Below are positions 10,115 through 18,295 of a DNA stretch of 64,000 bases, one piece after another. The position numbers and the translations under genes were made by a program. The notes beneath the pieces were generated by a model. That model saw nothing but the letters and a program-made list of their open reading frames with translations. It did not search any database and was not told where the DNA came from. The stretch is from Demequina sp. NBRC 110056 (GTDB taxonomy: Bacteria > Actinomycetota > Actinomycetes > Actinomycetales > Demequinaceae), in the NCBI RefSeq assembly GCF_002090155.1, contig NZ_BBRM01000005.1:248001-312000 (forward strand). Reading direction: 5' to 3'. Within the stretch, counting starts at the first letter, position 1. The number at the start of each line of letters is the position of its first letter.

Positions 10115-10163
10115 GCGGGACTTGGGGGTCACTTCTGAGCGAAAGTTGACCCTCATGTCCCGC
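10115..10163. repeat. Large imperfect intergenic hairpin (family C)
   Basis: The arms GCGGGACTTGGGGGTCACTT and AAGTTGACCCTCATGTCCCGC face each other across 8 nt, matching at about 17 of 20 positions with one bulge. It lies between the convergent sigma factor gene and rho. It is not T-rich and differs from the rho terminator beside it. It may be a further intergenic repeat family with a single copy in this window, or a terminator for the sigma factor gene. It is followed by GCCGATGCGC at 10191. Confidence 0.6.
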
Positions 10164-10228
10164 CCGGGCGCGATGGGAGTCCGACGGAAGGCCGATGCGC
10201 GCACTGGGTTCCCCCTAGGACGCAGCAA

Positions 10229-10255
10229 GGCCCCGGAAGCTGCGCTTCCGGGGCC
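10229..10255 (-). terminator. Intrinsic-type terminator downstream of rho
   Basis: A perfect 12-bp stem (GGCCCCGGAAGC / GCTTCCGGGGCC) with a 3-nt loop begins 19 bp past the rho stop codon. The run of T after the stem is weak, as is usual in high-GC Actinobacteria. Confidence 0.8.
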
Positions 10256-10274
10256 CGCGTGCTGGGAGGACTGA

Positions 10275-12164
10275 CTACTTGGCGAAGCCCTCGTCGTCGT
10301 CCTTGCCCGGCGTGGTCTTCGCGACCTGCATGAGGAACTCCGCGTTGGAGCGGTTCTCCTTCAGCTTGCCCAGGAGCAACTCGGTCGCGGCCTGCGGCTC
10401 GAGCGCAGTGAGCACCCGGCGCAGCTTCCACATGACCTTGAGCTCCTCGGTCGACACCAGGATCTCCTCGCGGCGCGTGCCGGACGAGTTGACGTCCACG
10501 GCCGGGAAGATGCGGCGGTCGGCGAGCTGGCGCGACAGGCGCAGCTCCATGTTGCCGGTGCCCTTGAACTCCTCGAAGATGACCTCGTCCATCTTGGAGC
10601 CGGTCTCGACCAGGGCGGTCGCGAGGATGGTCAGCGAGCCGCCGTTCTCGATGTTGCGCGCGGCTCCGAAGAACTTCTTGGGCGGGTACAGCGCGGACGA
10701 GTCGACGCCACCGGACAAGATGCGGCCCGAGGCGGGCGCGGCCAGGTTGTAGGCGCGGCCCAGGCGGGTGATGCCGTCGAGCAGCACGACGACGTCCTGG
10801 CCCAGCTCGACCAGGCGCTTGGCGCGCTCGATCGCGAGCTCGGCGACCTGGGTGTGGTCCACGGCCGGACGGTCGAACGTCGACGCGATGACCTCTCCCT
10901 TGACGGAGCGCTGGAAGTCGGTGACCTCCTCGGGACGCTCGTCGACGAGGACGACCATGAGGTGGACCTCGGGGTTGTTGGCGGTGATCGCGTTGGCGAT
11001 CGACTGCATGACGAGCGTCTTGCCGGCCTTGGGAGGCGACACGATGAGGCCGCGCTGGCCCTTGCCGATGGGCGCGACGATGTCGATCACCCGGTTGGTG
11101 AGGTTGCGCGGCTCGGTCTCGAGGTGGAGGCGCTCCTGCGGGTACAGCGGGGTGAGGTCGCCGAACTCCTTGCGGCTCTTGGCCTCCTCGGGGTTCATGC
11201 CGTTGACCGTCTCGACCGTCGCGAGCGCGTTGAACTTCTGGCGCTGGCCGCGCTCGCCCGGTCGCGGCGGGCGCACGGCGCCGGTGATGGCGTCGCCCTT
11301 GCGCAGGCCGTACTTGCGGACCTGGTTCATCGACACGTAGACGTCGGACTTGCCGGACAGGTAGCCGGTGGTGCGGATGAAGGCGTAGTTGTCGAGCACG
11401 TCGACGATGCCGCCGACAGGGCTCAGCTCCTCGTCGTCGCGGACCTCGTCCTCGTCCTGGCGGACCTGGCTGGGGCCCTGCGTGGCGCCCTGCTGCTCGT
11501 CGCGCTCGCGTCCACGGTTGCGACCGCGTCCACGGCCGCGGCGGCGGCGGCCACCGCGCTCGTCGTCGTCATCGTTCGCGCCGTTGCCGCGGTTGTCGCC
11601 CTGGCCGGAGCCGGCGTCCTTCGACTCGTTCGAGCCGGCGGACTGCACGGCCTCCGCGGCCCGGCGGGCGCGGTCGTCGCGGTCGTCGTTCGAGCCGCGG
11701 CCCGAGCGCTCGCCCTGCTGGCGGTCGTTCTGGCGGTCGCCCTTGTCCTGCTGGCGGTCGTTCTGGCGGTCGCCCTTGTCCTGCTGGCCGCCGGAGCGGG
11801 ACTCACCCTGCTGGGCGTCCTCGGCGCCGGAGCCGGAGGCGGCCCCGGCGGGAGCGCCCTGGCCGGAGCTGGCGCGGCGCGAGCGGCCGCGCTGGGGTGC
11901 GTCGTCGGAGGAGCCGGCGGGCGCATCGGCCTTCGCGGACGCTGCAGGCGCGTCGGGCGCGTCCGTGGCGGCGGCATCGGCCGCGGGGGCCTTGGCCTTG
12001 GCCGGCACGACGCCGCCGTTCTTGATGGCCTCGACGAGGTCGCCCTTGCGCATCTTCTTGACGCCGGAGACTCCGAGCTCGGAGGCGAGGGCCTGCAGCT
12101 GCGGGAGCTTCATGGCGGTGAGGGCCGCGCTGCTATCAGCTGCGGCCACGGGGGTGTCAGTCAC
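10275..12164 (-). CDS. rho: Transcription termination factor Rho with a long disordered insert
   Basis: This is the RNA-dependent ATPase helicase that ends Rho-dependent transcripts. The 629-residue protein starts with a Rho_N/SAP-like domain (LPQLQALASELGVSG...). A low-complexity segment of about 180 residues rich in Arg, Asp, Asn, Gln and Gly follows, then the RNA-binding domain and the RecA-like ATPase core with Walker A PPKAGKT and Walker B DVVVLLDGITRLGRAYN. The GTG at 12164 has AAAGGA upstream and gives the normal N-terminus; the ATG at 12248 adds 28 unsupported residues. Long inserts are common in actinobacterial Rho. This one includes a tandem 11-residue repeat at 11715-11780. Confidence 0.95.
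   Translation of the reverse strand: MTDTPVAAADSSAALTAMKLPQLQALASELGVSGVKKMRKGDLVEAIKNGGVVPAKAKAPAADAAATDAPDAPAASAKADAPAGSSDDAPQRGRSRRASSGQGAPAGAASGSGAEDAQQGESRSGGQQDKGDRQNDRQQDKGDRQNDRQQGERSGRGSNDDRDDRARRAAEAVQSAGSNESKDAGSGQGDNRGNGANDDDDERGGRRRRGRGRGRNRGRERDEQQGATQGPSQVRQDEDEVRDDEELSPVGGIVDVLDNYAFIRTTGYLSGKSDVYVSMNQVRKYGLRKGDAITGAVRPPRPGERGQRQKFNALATVETVNGMNPEEAKSRKEFGDLTPLYPQERLHLETEPRNLTNRVIDIVAPIGKGQRGLIVSPPKAGKTLVMQSIANAITANNPEVHLMVVLVDERPEEVTDFQRSVKGEVIASTFDRPAVDHTQVAELAIERAKRLVELGQDVVVLLDGITRLGRAYNLAAPASGRILSGGVDSSALYPPKKFFGAARNIENGGSLTILATALVETGSKMDEVIFEEFKGTGNMELRLSRQLADRRIFPAVDVNSSGTRREEILVSTEELKVMWKLRRVLTALEPQAATELLLGKLKENRSNAEFLMQVAKTTPGKDDDEGFAK
11715..11780. repeat. Two tandem 33-bp units inside the rho insert
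   Basis: Two identical consecutive 33-bp copies (unit start CTGCTGGCGGTCGTTCTGGC on the plus strand) encode the 11-residue repeat QDKGDRQNDRQ twice within the disordered region of Rho. A partial third unit follows. Such repeats change length by slippage, so this segment may vary between strains. Confidence 0.9.
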
Positions 12165-12519
12165 TGGGTAGTCCTTTTCTTCGCACGGGCCCGACGGGCC
12201 CATCACGGTGCGAGCTGTCCCAGGCGTTCGGGTATGCGCGTACGCCATCGTCCGCGGACGCCTGAAAGCATGGGAGTCGCGATCCGCCGCGGCTGGCTGC
12301 CGGCTGGGGGATGCGCTGTCAGGCTACCACCGCGGCCCTGGTGCTCCCAAACAGCGTGGGCAAGATGCCTGGAACGCGCCGATGCGCGGGCTGGCCGTCG
12401 CTGTCACGGCACCGGAGCCCGCGACACGGCCTCCGAGATGTTGCCGGGGCACGCCCACGGCCCTAGATTCTGAGGAGGCGCGGCGCCCGCCGCGCATGCC
12501 GACGAGTGAGGAGAGCGCC
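12165..12519. promoter_or_regulatory. 355-bp divergent regulatory region between rho and the DUF6325 operon
   Basis: Rightward, TTGCCG (12441-12446), a 17-bp spacer and TAGATT (12464-12469) form a good promoter about 50 bp upstream of the DUF6325 start. Leftward, TTGGGA (12345-12350) and TAGCCT (12321-12326), 18 bp apart, form a weaker candidate rho promoter that would give a leader of about 150 nt. That leader contains a GGGCCCGTCGGGCCC hairpin close to the rho start. Long leaders that mediate Rho autoregulation are known in Corynebacterium and other bacteria. A GCCGATGCGC motif lies at 12378-12387. No protein-coding gene was found in the gap. Confidence 0.55.
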
Positions 12520-12960
12520 ATGACGCTGGGACCCATCGAGGTCGTGACGATCGGATTCGAGTCCGGTCAGTTCCGAGGAGAGATCATCCCCGAGCTCGAG
12601 AGGCTCGTCGAGGCCGGCGTCATCAGCGTCGCGGACGGCGTCTTCGTGCAGCGCACGAGCGAGGACGAGACCGAGATCGTCGAGTTCGGCCAGGACGACG
12701 AGGGCAGCGACATCGCTCGCGTGGGCGCGCTCATCGGCGAGGCGCTCGAGCTCATCACCGACGAGGACGTCGAGATGCTGACCGACCAGCTGCCCGTGGG
12801 CGCGTCGGCGGCGATCCTCGTGTTCGAGCACACGTGGGTCAAGCCCCTGCGCGACGCGATCGCGAACGCCGGCGGCGAGCTCATCGACTCCATCCGGGTC
12901 CCCGGACTGGTGGTGCAGGAGGTCCTGGACGCGCTCCAGGCCGAGGAAGAGGAGAACTGA
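12520..12960 (+). CDS. DUF6325 family protein
   Basis: A 146-residue acidic soluble protein beginning with a conserved-looking strand (MTLGPIEVVTIGF, then GEIIPELERLVEAGVI) and ending in a glutamate-rich helix. I recognise the pattern as DUF6325, a family of unknown function usually encoded beside a SHOCT-domain gene, which is the case here. It has the pseudo-repeat pattern of a small alpha/beta fold (GPIEVV early, ASAAILVFEH later), so a ferredoxin-like fold with a regulatory role is possible. GAGGAGAGCGCC precedes the ATG, and a good promoter lies at 12441-12469. It is the first gene of a three-gene operon. Confidence 0.75.
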   Translation: MTLGPIEVVTIGFESGQFRGEIIPELERLVEAGVISVADGVFVQRTSEDETEIVEFGQDDEGSDIARVGALIGEALELITDEDVEMLTDQLPVGASAAILVFEHTWVKPLRDAIANAGGELIDSIRVPGLVVQEVLDALQAEEEEN

Positions 12961-12961
12961 C

Positions 12962-13318
12962 ATGCGTGGACGAGTGGGACGCCCCGGCCTGATCGGCACG
13001 ATGGCCCGCACGGCCGTGATCTCTGGCACGGCCACCGCCGTGTCAGGCAACGTCGCCCGCCGCCAGGCCGGCCGCGCGCAGGCCAAGCAGGAGCAGCAGT
13101 ACGTCGAGCAGCAGCAGGCCTACCAGGTGCAGGCCAACCAGGCCGAGCTGGCATCGATGCAGGCGCAGCTCGCGGCGGCGCAGGCGGCCCCGGCGGTCAC
13201 GCCGAGCGCCGGCGACGACCTCATGGCGCAGCTGTCCAAGCTCGCCGACATGAAGAATGCAGGAATCCTGAGCGACAGCGAGTTCGCCGCGGCCAAGGCC
13301 AAGCTGCTCGGAGCATGA
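12962..13318 (+). CDS. SHOCT domain-containing protein
   Basis: A 118-residue protein. The C-terminal 30 residues (LAQLSKLADMKNAGILSDSEF-like, ending AAAKAKLLGA) form a SHOCT motif, a short oligomerisation helix pair found at protein ends. The middle is a glutamine- and alanine-rich coiled-coil (about residues 30-80), and the N-terminus (GLIGTMARTAVISGTATAVSG) is glycine- and alanine-rich and might be membrane-associated. It starts one base after the DUF6325 stop and overlaps the next gene by 4 bp (ATGA), so the three are translationally linked. The function is unknown. Confidence 0.8.
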   Translation: MRGRVGRPGLIGTMARTAVISGTATAVSGNVARRQAGRAQAKQEQQYVEQQQAYQVQANQAELASMQAQLAAAQAAPAVTPSAGDDLMAQLSKLADMKNAGILSDSEFAAAKAKLLGA

Positions 13319-14355
13319 CCGGGTATGGCGCCCTCGTGCGTCATACCCGCTTCGGCGCGAAGCTCAACACGGTCGAGTACATGCGCTCGGCCGCGCTCTT
13401 CGAGGGCGAGACCGTCCGCTCGCAGTACACGCGCTTCTGGCTGCTGCTGATCCTCGCGTCCTCGATCGCCACGGCGGGCATCGTGGCGAACTCGACGGCC
13501 ACCGTGATCGGCGCGATGATCGTCGCGCCGCTCATGCGCCCGATCCAGGGCACGATGCTCGCGACGGTGCTCGGCGACCGGCGCCAGCTGCTGCGCTCGA
13601 TCGGCCTCATGGTCGCCGGCGCCGCCGCCGCGATGGGCGTGGGCTTCGTGCTCGGGCTCATCGTGGTCCAGGAGGTCACGGCGCAGACCAACGACCAGAT
13701 CGCCTCCCGCGTCTCCCCCGGCGTGGTCGACCTGTTCGCCGCTCTCGCGACGGGCGCCGTCGGCTCGATCGCGCTGGTGCGCTCGGACATCTCCGACACC
13801 CTGCCGGGCGTCGCGATCGCCATCTCCCTGGTGCCGCCGCTGTGCGCCGCGGGGCTGGCGCTCGAGTCGGGCGAGCCCGGGCAGGCGTTCGGTGCGGTGC
13901 TGCTGTTCGTCACCAACGTCGCCGCGATCCTCGCGACCGGTGCGCTCATCATGGCGATCTACGGCTACTCCAAGCTGAGGCTGCTGGAGTCGGAGGATCA
14001 GGAGGCGGAGCGCCGTCGCCGCGCCCGCGCCTACATCACCATGGCGGCGCTGATCCTCATCGTGTCTGGCCCGCTCGCCTACTCGACCGCGAAGGCCATC
14101 GAGGACCGGTCGCGGATGGCGACCATCACGGACTACGTCGAGCAGGTCACCGACGGGACGCCGTGGGCGATCGTCAGCATCACGCCGCGCGAGGAGGGGA
14201 TGATCCACGTGCTCCTCAAGGGCACTCCCCCGCTGCCCGACATGGACGTCGCGTTCGACCGGCTGGCCGCGGCCGGCCTCGACGCCGACAAGGTCATCGT
14301 GGAGTTCGTGCCGAGCTATACGTTCGACAGCGCTGGGGAGCGCGACTCGTTCTAG
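13315..14355 (+). CDS. DUF389 (TIGR00341-like) integral membrane protein
   Basis: A 346-residue membrane protein with the conserved DUF389 core: LLILASSIATAGIVANS, VIGAMIVAPLMRPIQG and the later AIAISLVPPLCAAGLALE, spread over about six membrane helices (roughly 45-245). A C-terminal soluble domain of about 100 residues follows. The function of DUF389 is not established; a transport or stress role has been suggested for some members. The start overlaps the SHOCT gene stop, forming one operon with DUF6325. The ATG at 13315 gives the expected length. Confidence 0.85.
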   Translation: MTGYGALVRHTRFGAKLNTVEYMRSAALFEGETVRSQYTRFWLLLILASSIATAGIVANSTATVIGAMIVAPLMRPIQGTMLATVLGDRRQLLRSIGLMVAGAAAAMGVGFVLGLIVVQEVTAQTNDQIASRVSPGVVDLFAALATGAVGSIALVRSDISDTLPGVAIAISLVPPLCAAGLALESGEPGQAFGAVLLFVTNVAAILATGALIMAIYGYSKLRLLESEDQEAERRRRARAYITMAALILIVSGPLAYSTAKAIEDRSRMATITDYVEQVTDGTPWAIVSITPREEGMIHVLLKGTPPLPDMDVAFDRLAAAGLDADKVIVEFVPSYTFDSAGERDSF

Positions 14356-14386
14356 CGGCTGTCCGGCCAGGGTTCGATGCGGGCCC

Positions 14387-14439
14387 TGGAAGGCACTGGG
14401 TGCCGGATTCGGCGTGAATCCGGCACTGAGTGCCTTCCA
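14387..14439. repeat. 53-bp palindromic element, copy A3
   Basis: Same outer arms and same length as copies A1, A2 and A4. Here the inner stem has changed on both sides so that it still pairs: GTGCCGGATTC on the left faces GAATCCGGCAC on the right. It is followed by GGGCGCGG and, 20 bp on, the motif GCCGATGCGC (14460-14469), the same downstream arrangement as at copy A2. It lies after the DUF389 stop and may also serve as its terminator. Confidence 0.9.
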
Positions 14440-14488
14440 GGGCGCGGTAGCCGCGGAGGGCCGATGCGCGGGCTGGCTTTTGCTTTCC

Positions 14489-14558
14489 CCCGACGAAAGT
14501 CGGGGCAACAGTCGCCAAAAACGGCCAATCGAACGTTGATCTCCGATAGAATCGCCGC
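14489..14558 (+). promoter_or_regulatory. ROK-gene promoter: perfect palindrome plus a likely leaderless -10
   Basis: CCCCGACGAAAGTCGGGG (about 14490-14507) is a perfect 7-bp inverted repeat around GAAA and a candidate operator. TAGAAT at 14547-14552 ends six bases before the ATG at 14559, so transcription probably starts at or next to the start codon and the mRNA is leaderless. No good Shine-Dalgarno sequence is present, which agrees. A close match to the palindrome core lies in the ABC importer promoter near 19601. Confidence 0.6.
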
Positions 14559-15752
14559 ATGATCGACCCTCGCGGACAGGAGACCCTGACCGGGTCCGCC
14601 CAGTCCGAGGTCTTCCAGATCCTGCGCGACGGTCAGCCCCGCACCCGTTCGGAGCTCGCGACGCTCACCGGCCTCGCCCGCTCGACCGTCGCCGCTCGCG
14701 TCGACTCGCTGCTGCGCGCGGGGCTCGTGCGCCCGGTCGCGGACGCCGCATCGACCGGCGGCCGGCCCTCCCGTCAGTTCGCGTTCGACGGCGGCGGCCT
14801 CGGCGTCCTCGGCGTGGACGTGGGCGCGACCCACGTGCACATCGGCCTGTCCGACCTGCGCGGCCGCCTCCTCACGGACACGGCCACCTCGCTCGCCGTC
14901 TCCGAGGGTCCCGACAAGGTCCTCGGGTGGGTGGTGGACGAGGGCCGGCGCCTCCTCGCCGACCACGGCAACGGGGAGTTCCTCCGCGGCGTCGGCGTCG
15001 GCCTCCCCGGCCCCGTCGAGCACACGACAGGACGGCCGGTCGACCCGCCGATCATGCCCGGCTGGGACCGCTTCGACGTGACCGGCCTGCTCACGGACGC
15101 GTTCGCCGTGCCCGTGCTCGTCGACAACGACGTCAACGTGATGGCGCTCGGCGAGCGCATCGACCACTGGCCCGACGTCGACGACCTGCTCTTCGTCAAG
15201 GTCTCCACCGGTATCGGCGCCGGCGTCATCAGCTCGGGACGCCTGCAGCGCGGCGCCCAGGGCATCGCGGGCGACATCGGCCACGTCTACGTGCCCGGCC
15301 GCGAGGACGTCCAGTGCCGGTGCGGCAACAGCGGCTGCCTCGAGGCCGTGGCGGCGGGCCCGGCGATCGCCGCGGCGCTGCGAGGCGAGGGCCTCGACGT
15401 GCACACCGTCCAGGACGTCGCGACCGCGGTGACCCAGGGCGACGTCGCGGCCGTCCGCGCCGTGCGCGAGGCCGGCCGCGTGCTCGGCCAGGTCCTCACC
15501 GCGTGCGTGAGCCTCGTGAACCCTGCCGTGATCGTGCTCGGCGGGCCCATCGCGAGCGCTGGTGACCACCTGCTCGCCGGCGCCCGCGAGGTGATCTACA
15601 CGCGGTCCACGCCCATCGCCACCGGCAGCCTCCAGATCGTCCGCTCTCGCGGCACCGACAAGGCGGCCGTGTCCGGCGCCTCGTCGATGGCGATCCAGCA
15701 CGTGCTGTCCGTCGACGGCGTCGAGGCGCTCCTGCGCGAGGCGACCGCGTAA
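14559..15752 (+). CDS. ROK family transcriptional regulator
   Basis: A 397-residue protein with an N-terminal winged helix (about 15-75: TRSELATLTGLARSTVAARV) and a ROK domain starting LGVDVGATHVHIGLSD, with the zinc-site motif CRCGNSGCLEA (three Cys plus an upstream His). ROK repressors sense sugars or sugar phosphates; members lacking kinase activity act purely as regulators. It converges on the sugar catabolic genes at 15990-18198 and likely controls them and the ABC importer. It begins on a probably leaderless transcript. Confidence 0.88.
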   Translation: MIDPRGQETLTGSAQSEVFQILRDGQPRTRSELATLTGLARSTVAARVDSLLRAGLVRPVADAASTGGRPSRQFAFDGGGLGVLGVDVGATHVHIGLSDLRGRLLTDTATSLAVSEGPDKVLGWVVDEGRRLLADHGNGEFLRGVGVGLPGPVEHTTGRPVDPPIMPGWDRFDVTGLLTDAFAVPVLVDNDVNVMALGERIDHWPDVDDLLFVKVSTGIGAGVISSGRLQRGAQGIAGDIGHVYVPGREDVQCRCGNSGCLEAVAAGPAIAAALRGEGLDVHTVQDVATAVTQGDVAAVRAVREAGRVLGQVLTACVSLVNPAVIVLGGPIASAGDHLLAGAREVIYTRSTPIATGSLQIVRSRGTDKAAVSGASSMAIQHVLSVDGVEALLREATA

Positions 15753-15934
15753 CCCAGCGAGCGCATCGGCCCTCCGTCGACCGCGAGGCGCGGCGGTCTG
15801 CCTCGACCCCGGGGCCCTGCCCTCACGAGCGCGATGGGTCCCGCTCGTGCGTCCACGCACGTCGATGAGCGAATCGGGCCCATCTCACGCCGGTGCACGA
15901 CGCCGGCGCGAGCGCAGGCAGCGCGCACGGAAGT

Positions 15935-15968
15935 GCGGCGCGGCCCCGAGAGAGCGGGGCCACGCCGC
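15935..15968. terminator. Bidirectional terminator between the ROK gene and the isomerase gene
   Basis: GCGGCGCGGCCCCG and CGGGGCCACGCCGC pair over 14 bp with one mismatch around a 6-nt loop, between two converging genes. The rest of the 237-bp gap holds one dispersed motif (GCGCATCGGC at 15761-15770) and nothing else I recognise. Confidence 0.75.
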
Positions 15969-15989
15969 GAGGACGCCGATGGCGGGGCG

Positions 15990-16991
15990 TCAGTCCTTGG
16001 TGCTGAACGCCGCGTCGAAGGCGGCGTCGGGGGCGTCGAACGCGTAGCGGCGCACGAAGCCGATGGCCTCGGCCGCTCCCACGAGCCGGTCCATCCCGGC
16101 GTCCTCCCACTCGACAGAGAGCGGGCCGTCGTACTTGATGGCGTTGAGCATGCGGAACGCGTCCTCCCACGGCACGTCGCCGTGGCCGGTGGAGATGAAG
16201 TCCCAGCCGCGTCGCGGGTCCGCCCACGCGAGGTGCGAGGACAGGCGGCCGTTGCGACCATTGAGGCGGCGCCGGGTGTCCTTGCAGTGCACGTGGTAGA
16301 TCCGGTCCTGGAAGTCCCACAGGAACCCGACCGGGTCCACGTCCTGCCAGACCATGTGGCTCGGGTCCCAGTTGAGGCCGAACGACTCCCGGTGCTCCAT
16401 CGCCTCGAGCGTGCGCTTCGCGGTCCAGTAGTCGTAGGCGATCTCGCTGGGGTGGACCTCGAGCGCGAAGCGGACGCCCACCTCCTCGAAGACGTCCATG
16501 ATCGGGTTCCACCGGTCGGCGAAGTCCTGGTAGCCGTCCTCGACCATGTCGGCGGGAACGGGCGGGAACATCGCCACGGTCTTCCAGATCGCGGAGCCGG
16601 TGAAGCCGACGACCGTCCTCACTCCCAGCTTCGCCGCCATGCGGGCGGTGTCCTTCATCGCCTCGGCGGCGCGCTGGCGCACGCCCTCGGGATCGCCGTC
16701 GCCCCACACGGCCGGCGGCAGGATCTCCTGGTGGCGGCGGTCGATGGGGTCGTCGCACACCGCCTGGCCGGTGAGGTGGTTGGAGATCGCCACGATCGCC
16801 AAGCCGTGCCTGGCCATGAGGTCGAGGCGGCCCTGGACGTACTCATCGTCGTCCCAGCGGCTGACGTCGAGGTGGTCGCCCCAGCACGCGAGCTCGAGGC
16901 CGTCGTAGCCCCAGCTCGCCGCGTGCCCCGCGACCTCCTCGAGCGGCAGGTCGGCCCACTGGCCGGTGAACAGCGAGATCTGTCGCGCCAT
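15990..16991 (-). CDS. Sugar phosphate isomerase/epimerase family (xylose isomerase-like TIM barrel)
   Basis: A 333-residue single-domain TIM barrel of the AP endonuclease 2/xylose isomerase superfamily. Metal ligands expected for the family are visible: Glu in [13 protein letters not shown], Asp and His in NWDPSHM, the YHVHCKDT strand, and Glu in [11 protein letters not shown]. These enzymes isomerise or epimerise sugars, inositols or keto-sugars with a divalent metal. The neighbouring dehydrogenase and importer suggest it acts on the oxidised product of the imported sugar. The substrate cannot be read from sequence. It is the last gene of the SBP-Gfo-isomerase group. Confidence 0.85.
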   Translation of the reverse strand: MARQISLFTGQWADLPLEEVAGHAASWGYDGLELACWGDHLDVSRWDDDEYVQGRLDLMARHGLAIVAISNHLTGQAVCDDPIDRRHQEILPPAVWGDGDPEGVRQRAAEAMKDTARMAAKLGVRTVVGFTGSAIWKTVAMFPPVPADMVEDGYQDFADRWNPIMDVFEEVGVRFALEVHPSEIAYDYWTAKRTLEAMEHRESFGLNWDPSHMVWQDVDPVGFLWDFQDRIYHVHCKDTRRRLNGRNGRLSSHLAWADPRRGWDFISTGHGDVPWEDAFRMLNAIKYDGPLSVEWEDAGMDRLVGAAEAIGFVRRYAFDAPDAAFDAAFSTKD

Positions 16992-17031
16992 TGCTGCAGT
17001 CCTTGTCTCTCGGTTGTCTACGTCTGTCGTA

Positions 17032-18198
17032 TCACGCCGCGGTGGAGGTCCACGCGCTCGCGCCGGCGGCGCTGCGCTCGACCGCGTCGAGCACCCGCTG
17101 CACCTGATAGCCGTCGGCGAACGACGGCGTCGGCTGGACGCCGGCCACGACGGCCTCTACCAGGTCCTTCACCTGGTGCGAGAAGCCGTGCTCGTAGCCC
17201 AGCAGGTGGCCCGGCGGCCACCACGCGTCGAGGTAGGGGTGACCCGCCTCGGTCACGAAGATGCGCTTGAAGCCCTGCTCGGTGGCCTCGTCGGTGGCGT
17301 CGTAGTACTGGACGGCGTTCATGTCCTCGAGGTCGAACAGCACGGCGCCCTTGTCGCCGGCGACCTCGACGCGCAGCGCGTTCTTGCGGCCGGTCGCGAA
17401 GCGAGTGGCCTCGAACACGCCCAGCGCTCCGGAGTCGAAGCGGCCGTGGAACGACGCGTAGTCGTCGACCGTGACAGGGCCGCGCTCGGCGCCGGCGGTG
17501 CCCGACAGCCCGTGGCCGTCCGCGAGCACCGGGCGGTCCTTCACGAAGGTCTCCATGACCCCGGACACGTCGGTGAGGCTCGAGCCGGTGATGAACTGCG
17601 CCATGTCGATCGCGTGGGCGCCGATGTCGCCGAGCGCACCCGAGCCGGCCTTGGACTTGTCCATGCGCCAGGTCAGCGGCGCCTCGGGGTCGGCCAGCCA
17701 GTCCTGCAGGTACTGCGCGCGCACCTGGCGCACGGTGCCGACGGCGCCGCGGGCGACGAGGTCGCGGGCGAAGCTCGCGGCGGGAACGCGTCGGTAGGTG
17801 AAGCCCACCATCGCGAGCGCACCACCGGGGGCGGAAGCGGCTGCGTCCGCCATCGCGCGCGCCTCGTCGACGGTGTTCGCCAGCGGCTTCTCGCACAGCA
17901 CGTGCTTGCCTGCGGCGAGCGCGGCGAGCGCCATGTCGTGGTGAAGGTGGCCCGGGGTGACGATGTCGACGATGTCGATGTCGTCACGGGCGAGCACGGC
18001 CTCGAAGTCCTCGGAAGCCTCGGCCCATCCCCACTTCTGGGCGAGCGCGGCGTTCTTGACGGGGTCGCGACCCACCATCACCGTCATCTCGACGGGTGCG
18101 GGAAGGTCGAAGAATCGGGGGGCGGTCCTCCACCCCTGGGAGTGAGCGGCGCCCATGAATCCATTGCCGATCATGGCGACGCGCAGCGGCGCGGGCAT
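17032..18198 (-). CDS. Gfo/Idh/MocA family NAD(P)-dependent oxidoreductase
   Basis: A 388-residue protein with an N-terminal Rossmann fold ([17 protein letters not shown]) and the diagnostic CEKPLANT motif, whose lysine is catalytic in this family; a substrate-binding alpha/beta domain follows. Members oxidise sugars or inositols at one carbon using NAD(P). It lies between the solute-binding protein and the isomerase, so an oxidation-isomerisation pathway for the imported substrate is likely. Related pairs serve myo-inositol and unusual sugars, but I cannot choose among them. The ATG at 18198 has AGAAAGCGAGAG upstream. Confidence 0.88.
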   Translation of the reverse strand: MPAPLRVAMIGNGFMGAAHSQGWRTAPRFFDLPAPVEMTVMVGRDPVKNAALAQKWGWAEASEDFEAVLARDDIDIVDIVTPGHLHHDMALAALAAGKHVLCEKPLANTVDEARAMADAAASAPGGALAMVGFTYRRVPAASFARDLVARGAVGTVRQVRAQYLQDWLADPEAPLTWRMDKSKAGSGALGDIGAHAIDMAQFITGSSLTDVSGVMETFVKDRPVLADGHGLSGTAGAERGPVTVDDYASFHGRFDSGALGVFEATRFATGRKNALRVEVAGDKGAVLFDLEDMNAVQYYDATDEATEQGFKRIFVTEAGHPYLDAWWPPGHLLGYEHGFSHQVKDLVEAVVAGVQPTPSFADGYQVQRVLDAVERSAAGASAWTSTAA

Positions 18199-18251
18199 CT
18201 GGCTCTCGCTTTCTTTCGGTGGTGCGCTGTCGCCAGCGCGGCGGCGGGGTC

Positions 18252-18288
18252 GGTGAGGCGACCGCCCTCGGGGGACGGCCGCCTCACC
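18252..18288 (-). terminator. Hairpin just after the solute-binding protein gene
   Basis: GGTGAGGCG pairs with CGCCTCACC, with further inner pairing, 8 bp past the stop codon of the solute-binding protein gene. It is inside what looks like one transcription unit, so it may be a partial terminator or RNA-stabilising hairpin that keeps the binding protein more abundant than the downstream enzymes. Confidence 0.6.
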
Positions 18289-18295
18289 GTTGACG

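Noticed and set aside
12164-12248. N-terminal extension of Rho from the ATG at 12248
   Set aside because: The extra 28 residues have no family support, and the GTG at 12164 has an AAAGGA ribosome binding site.
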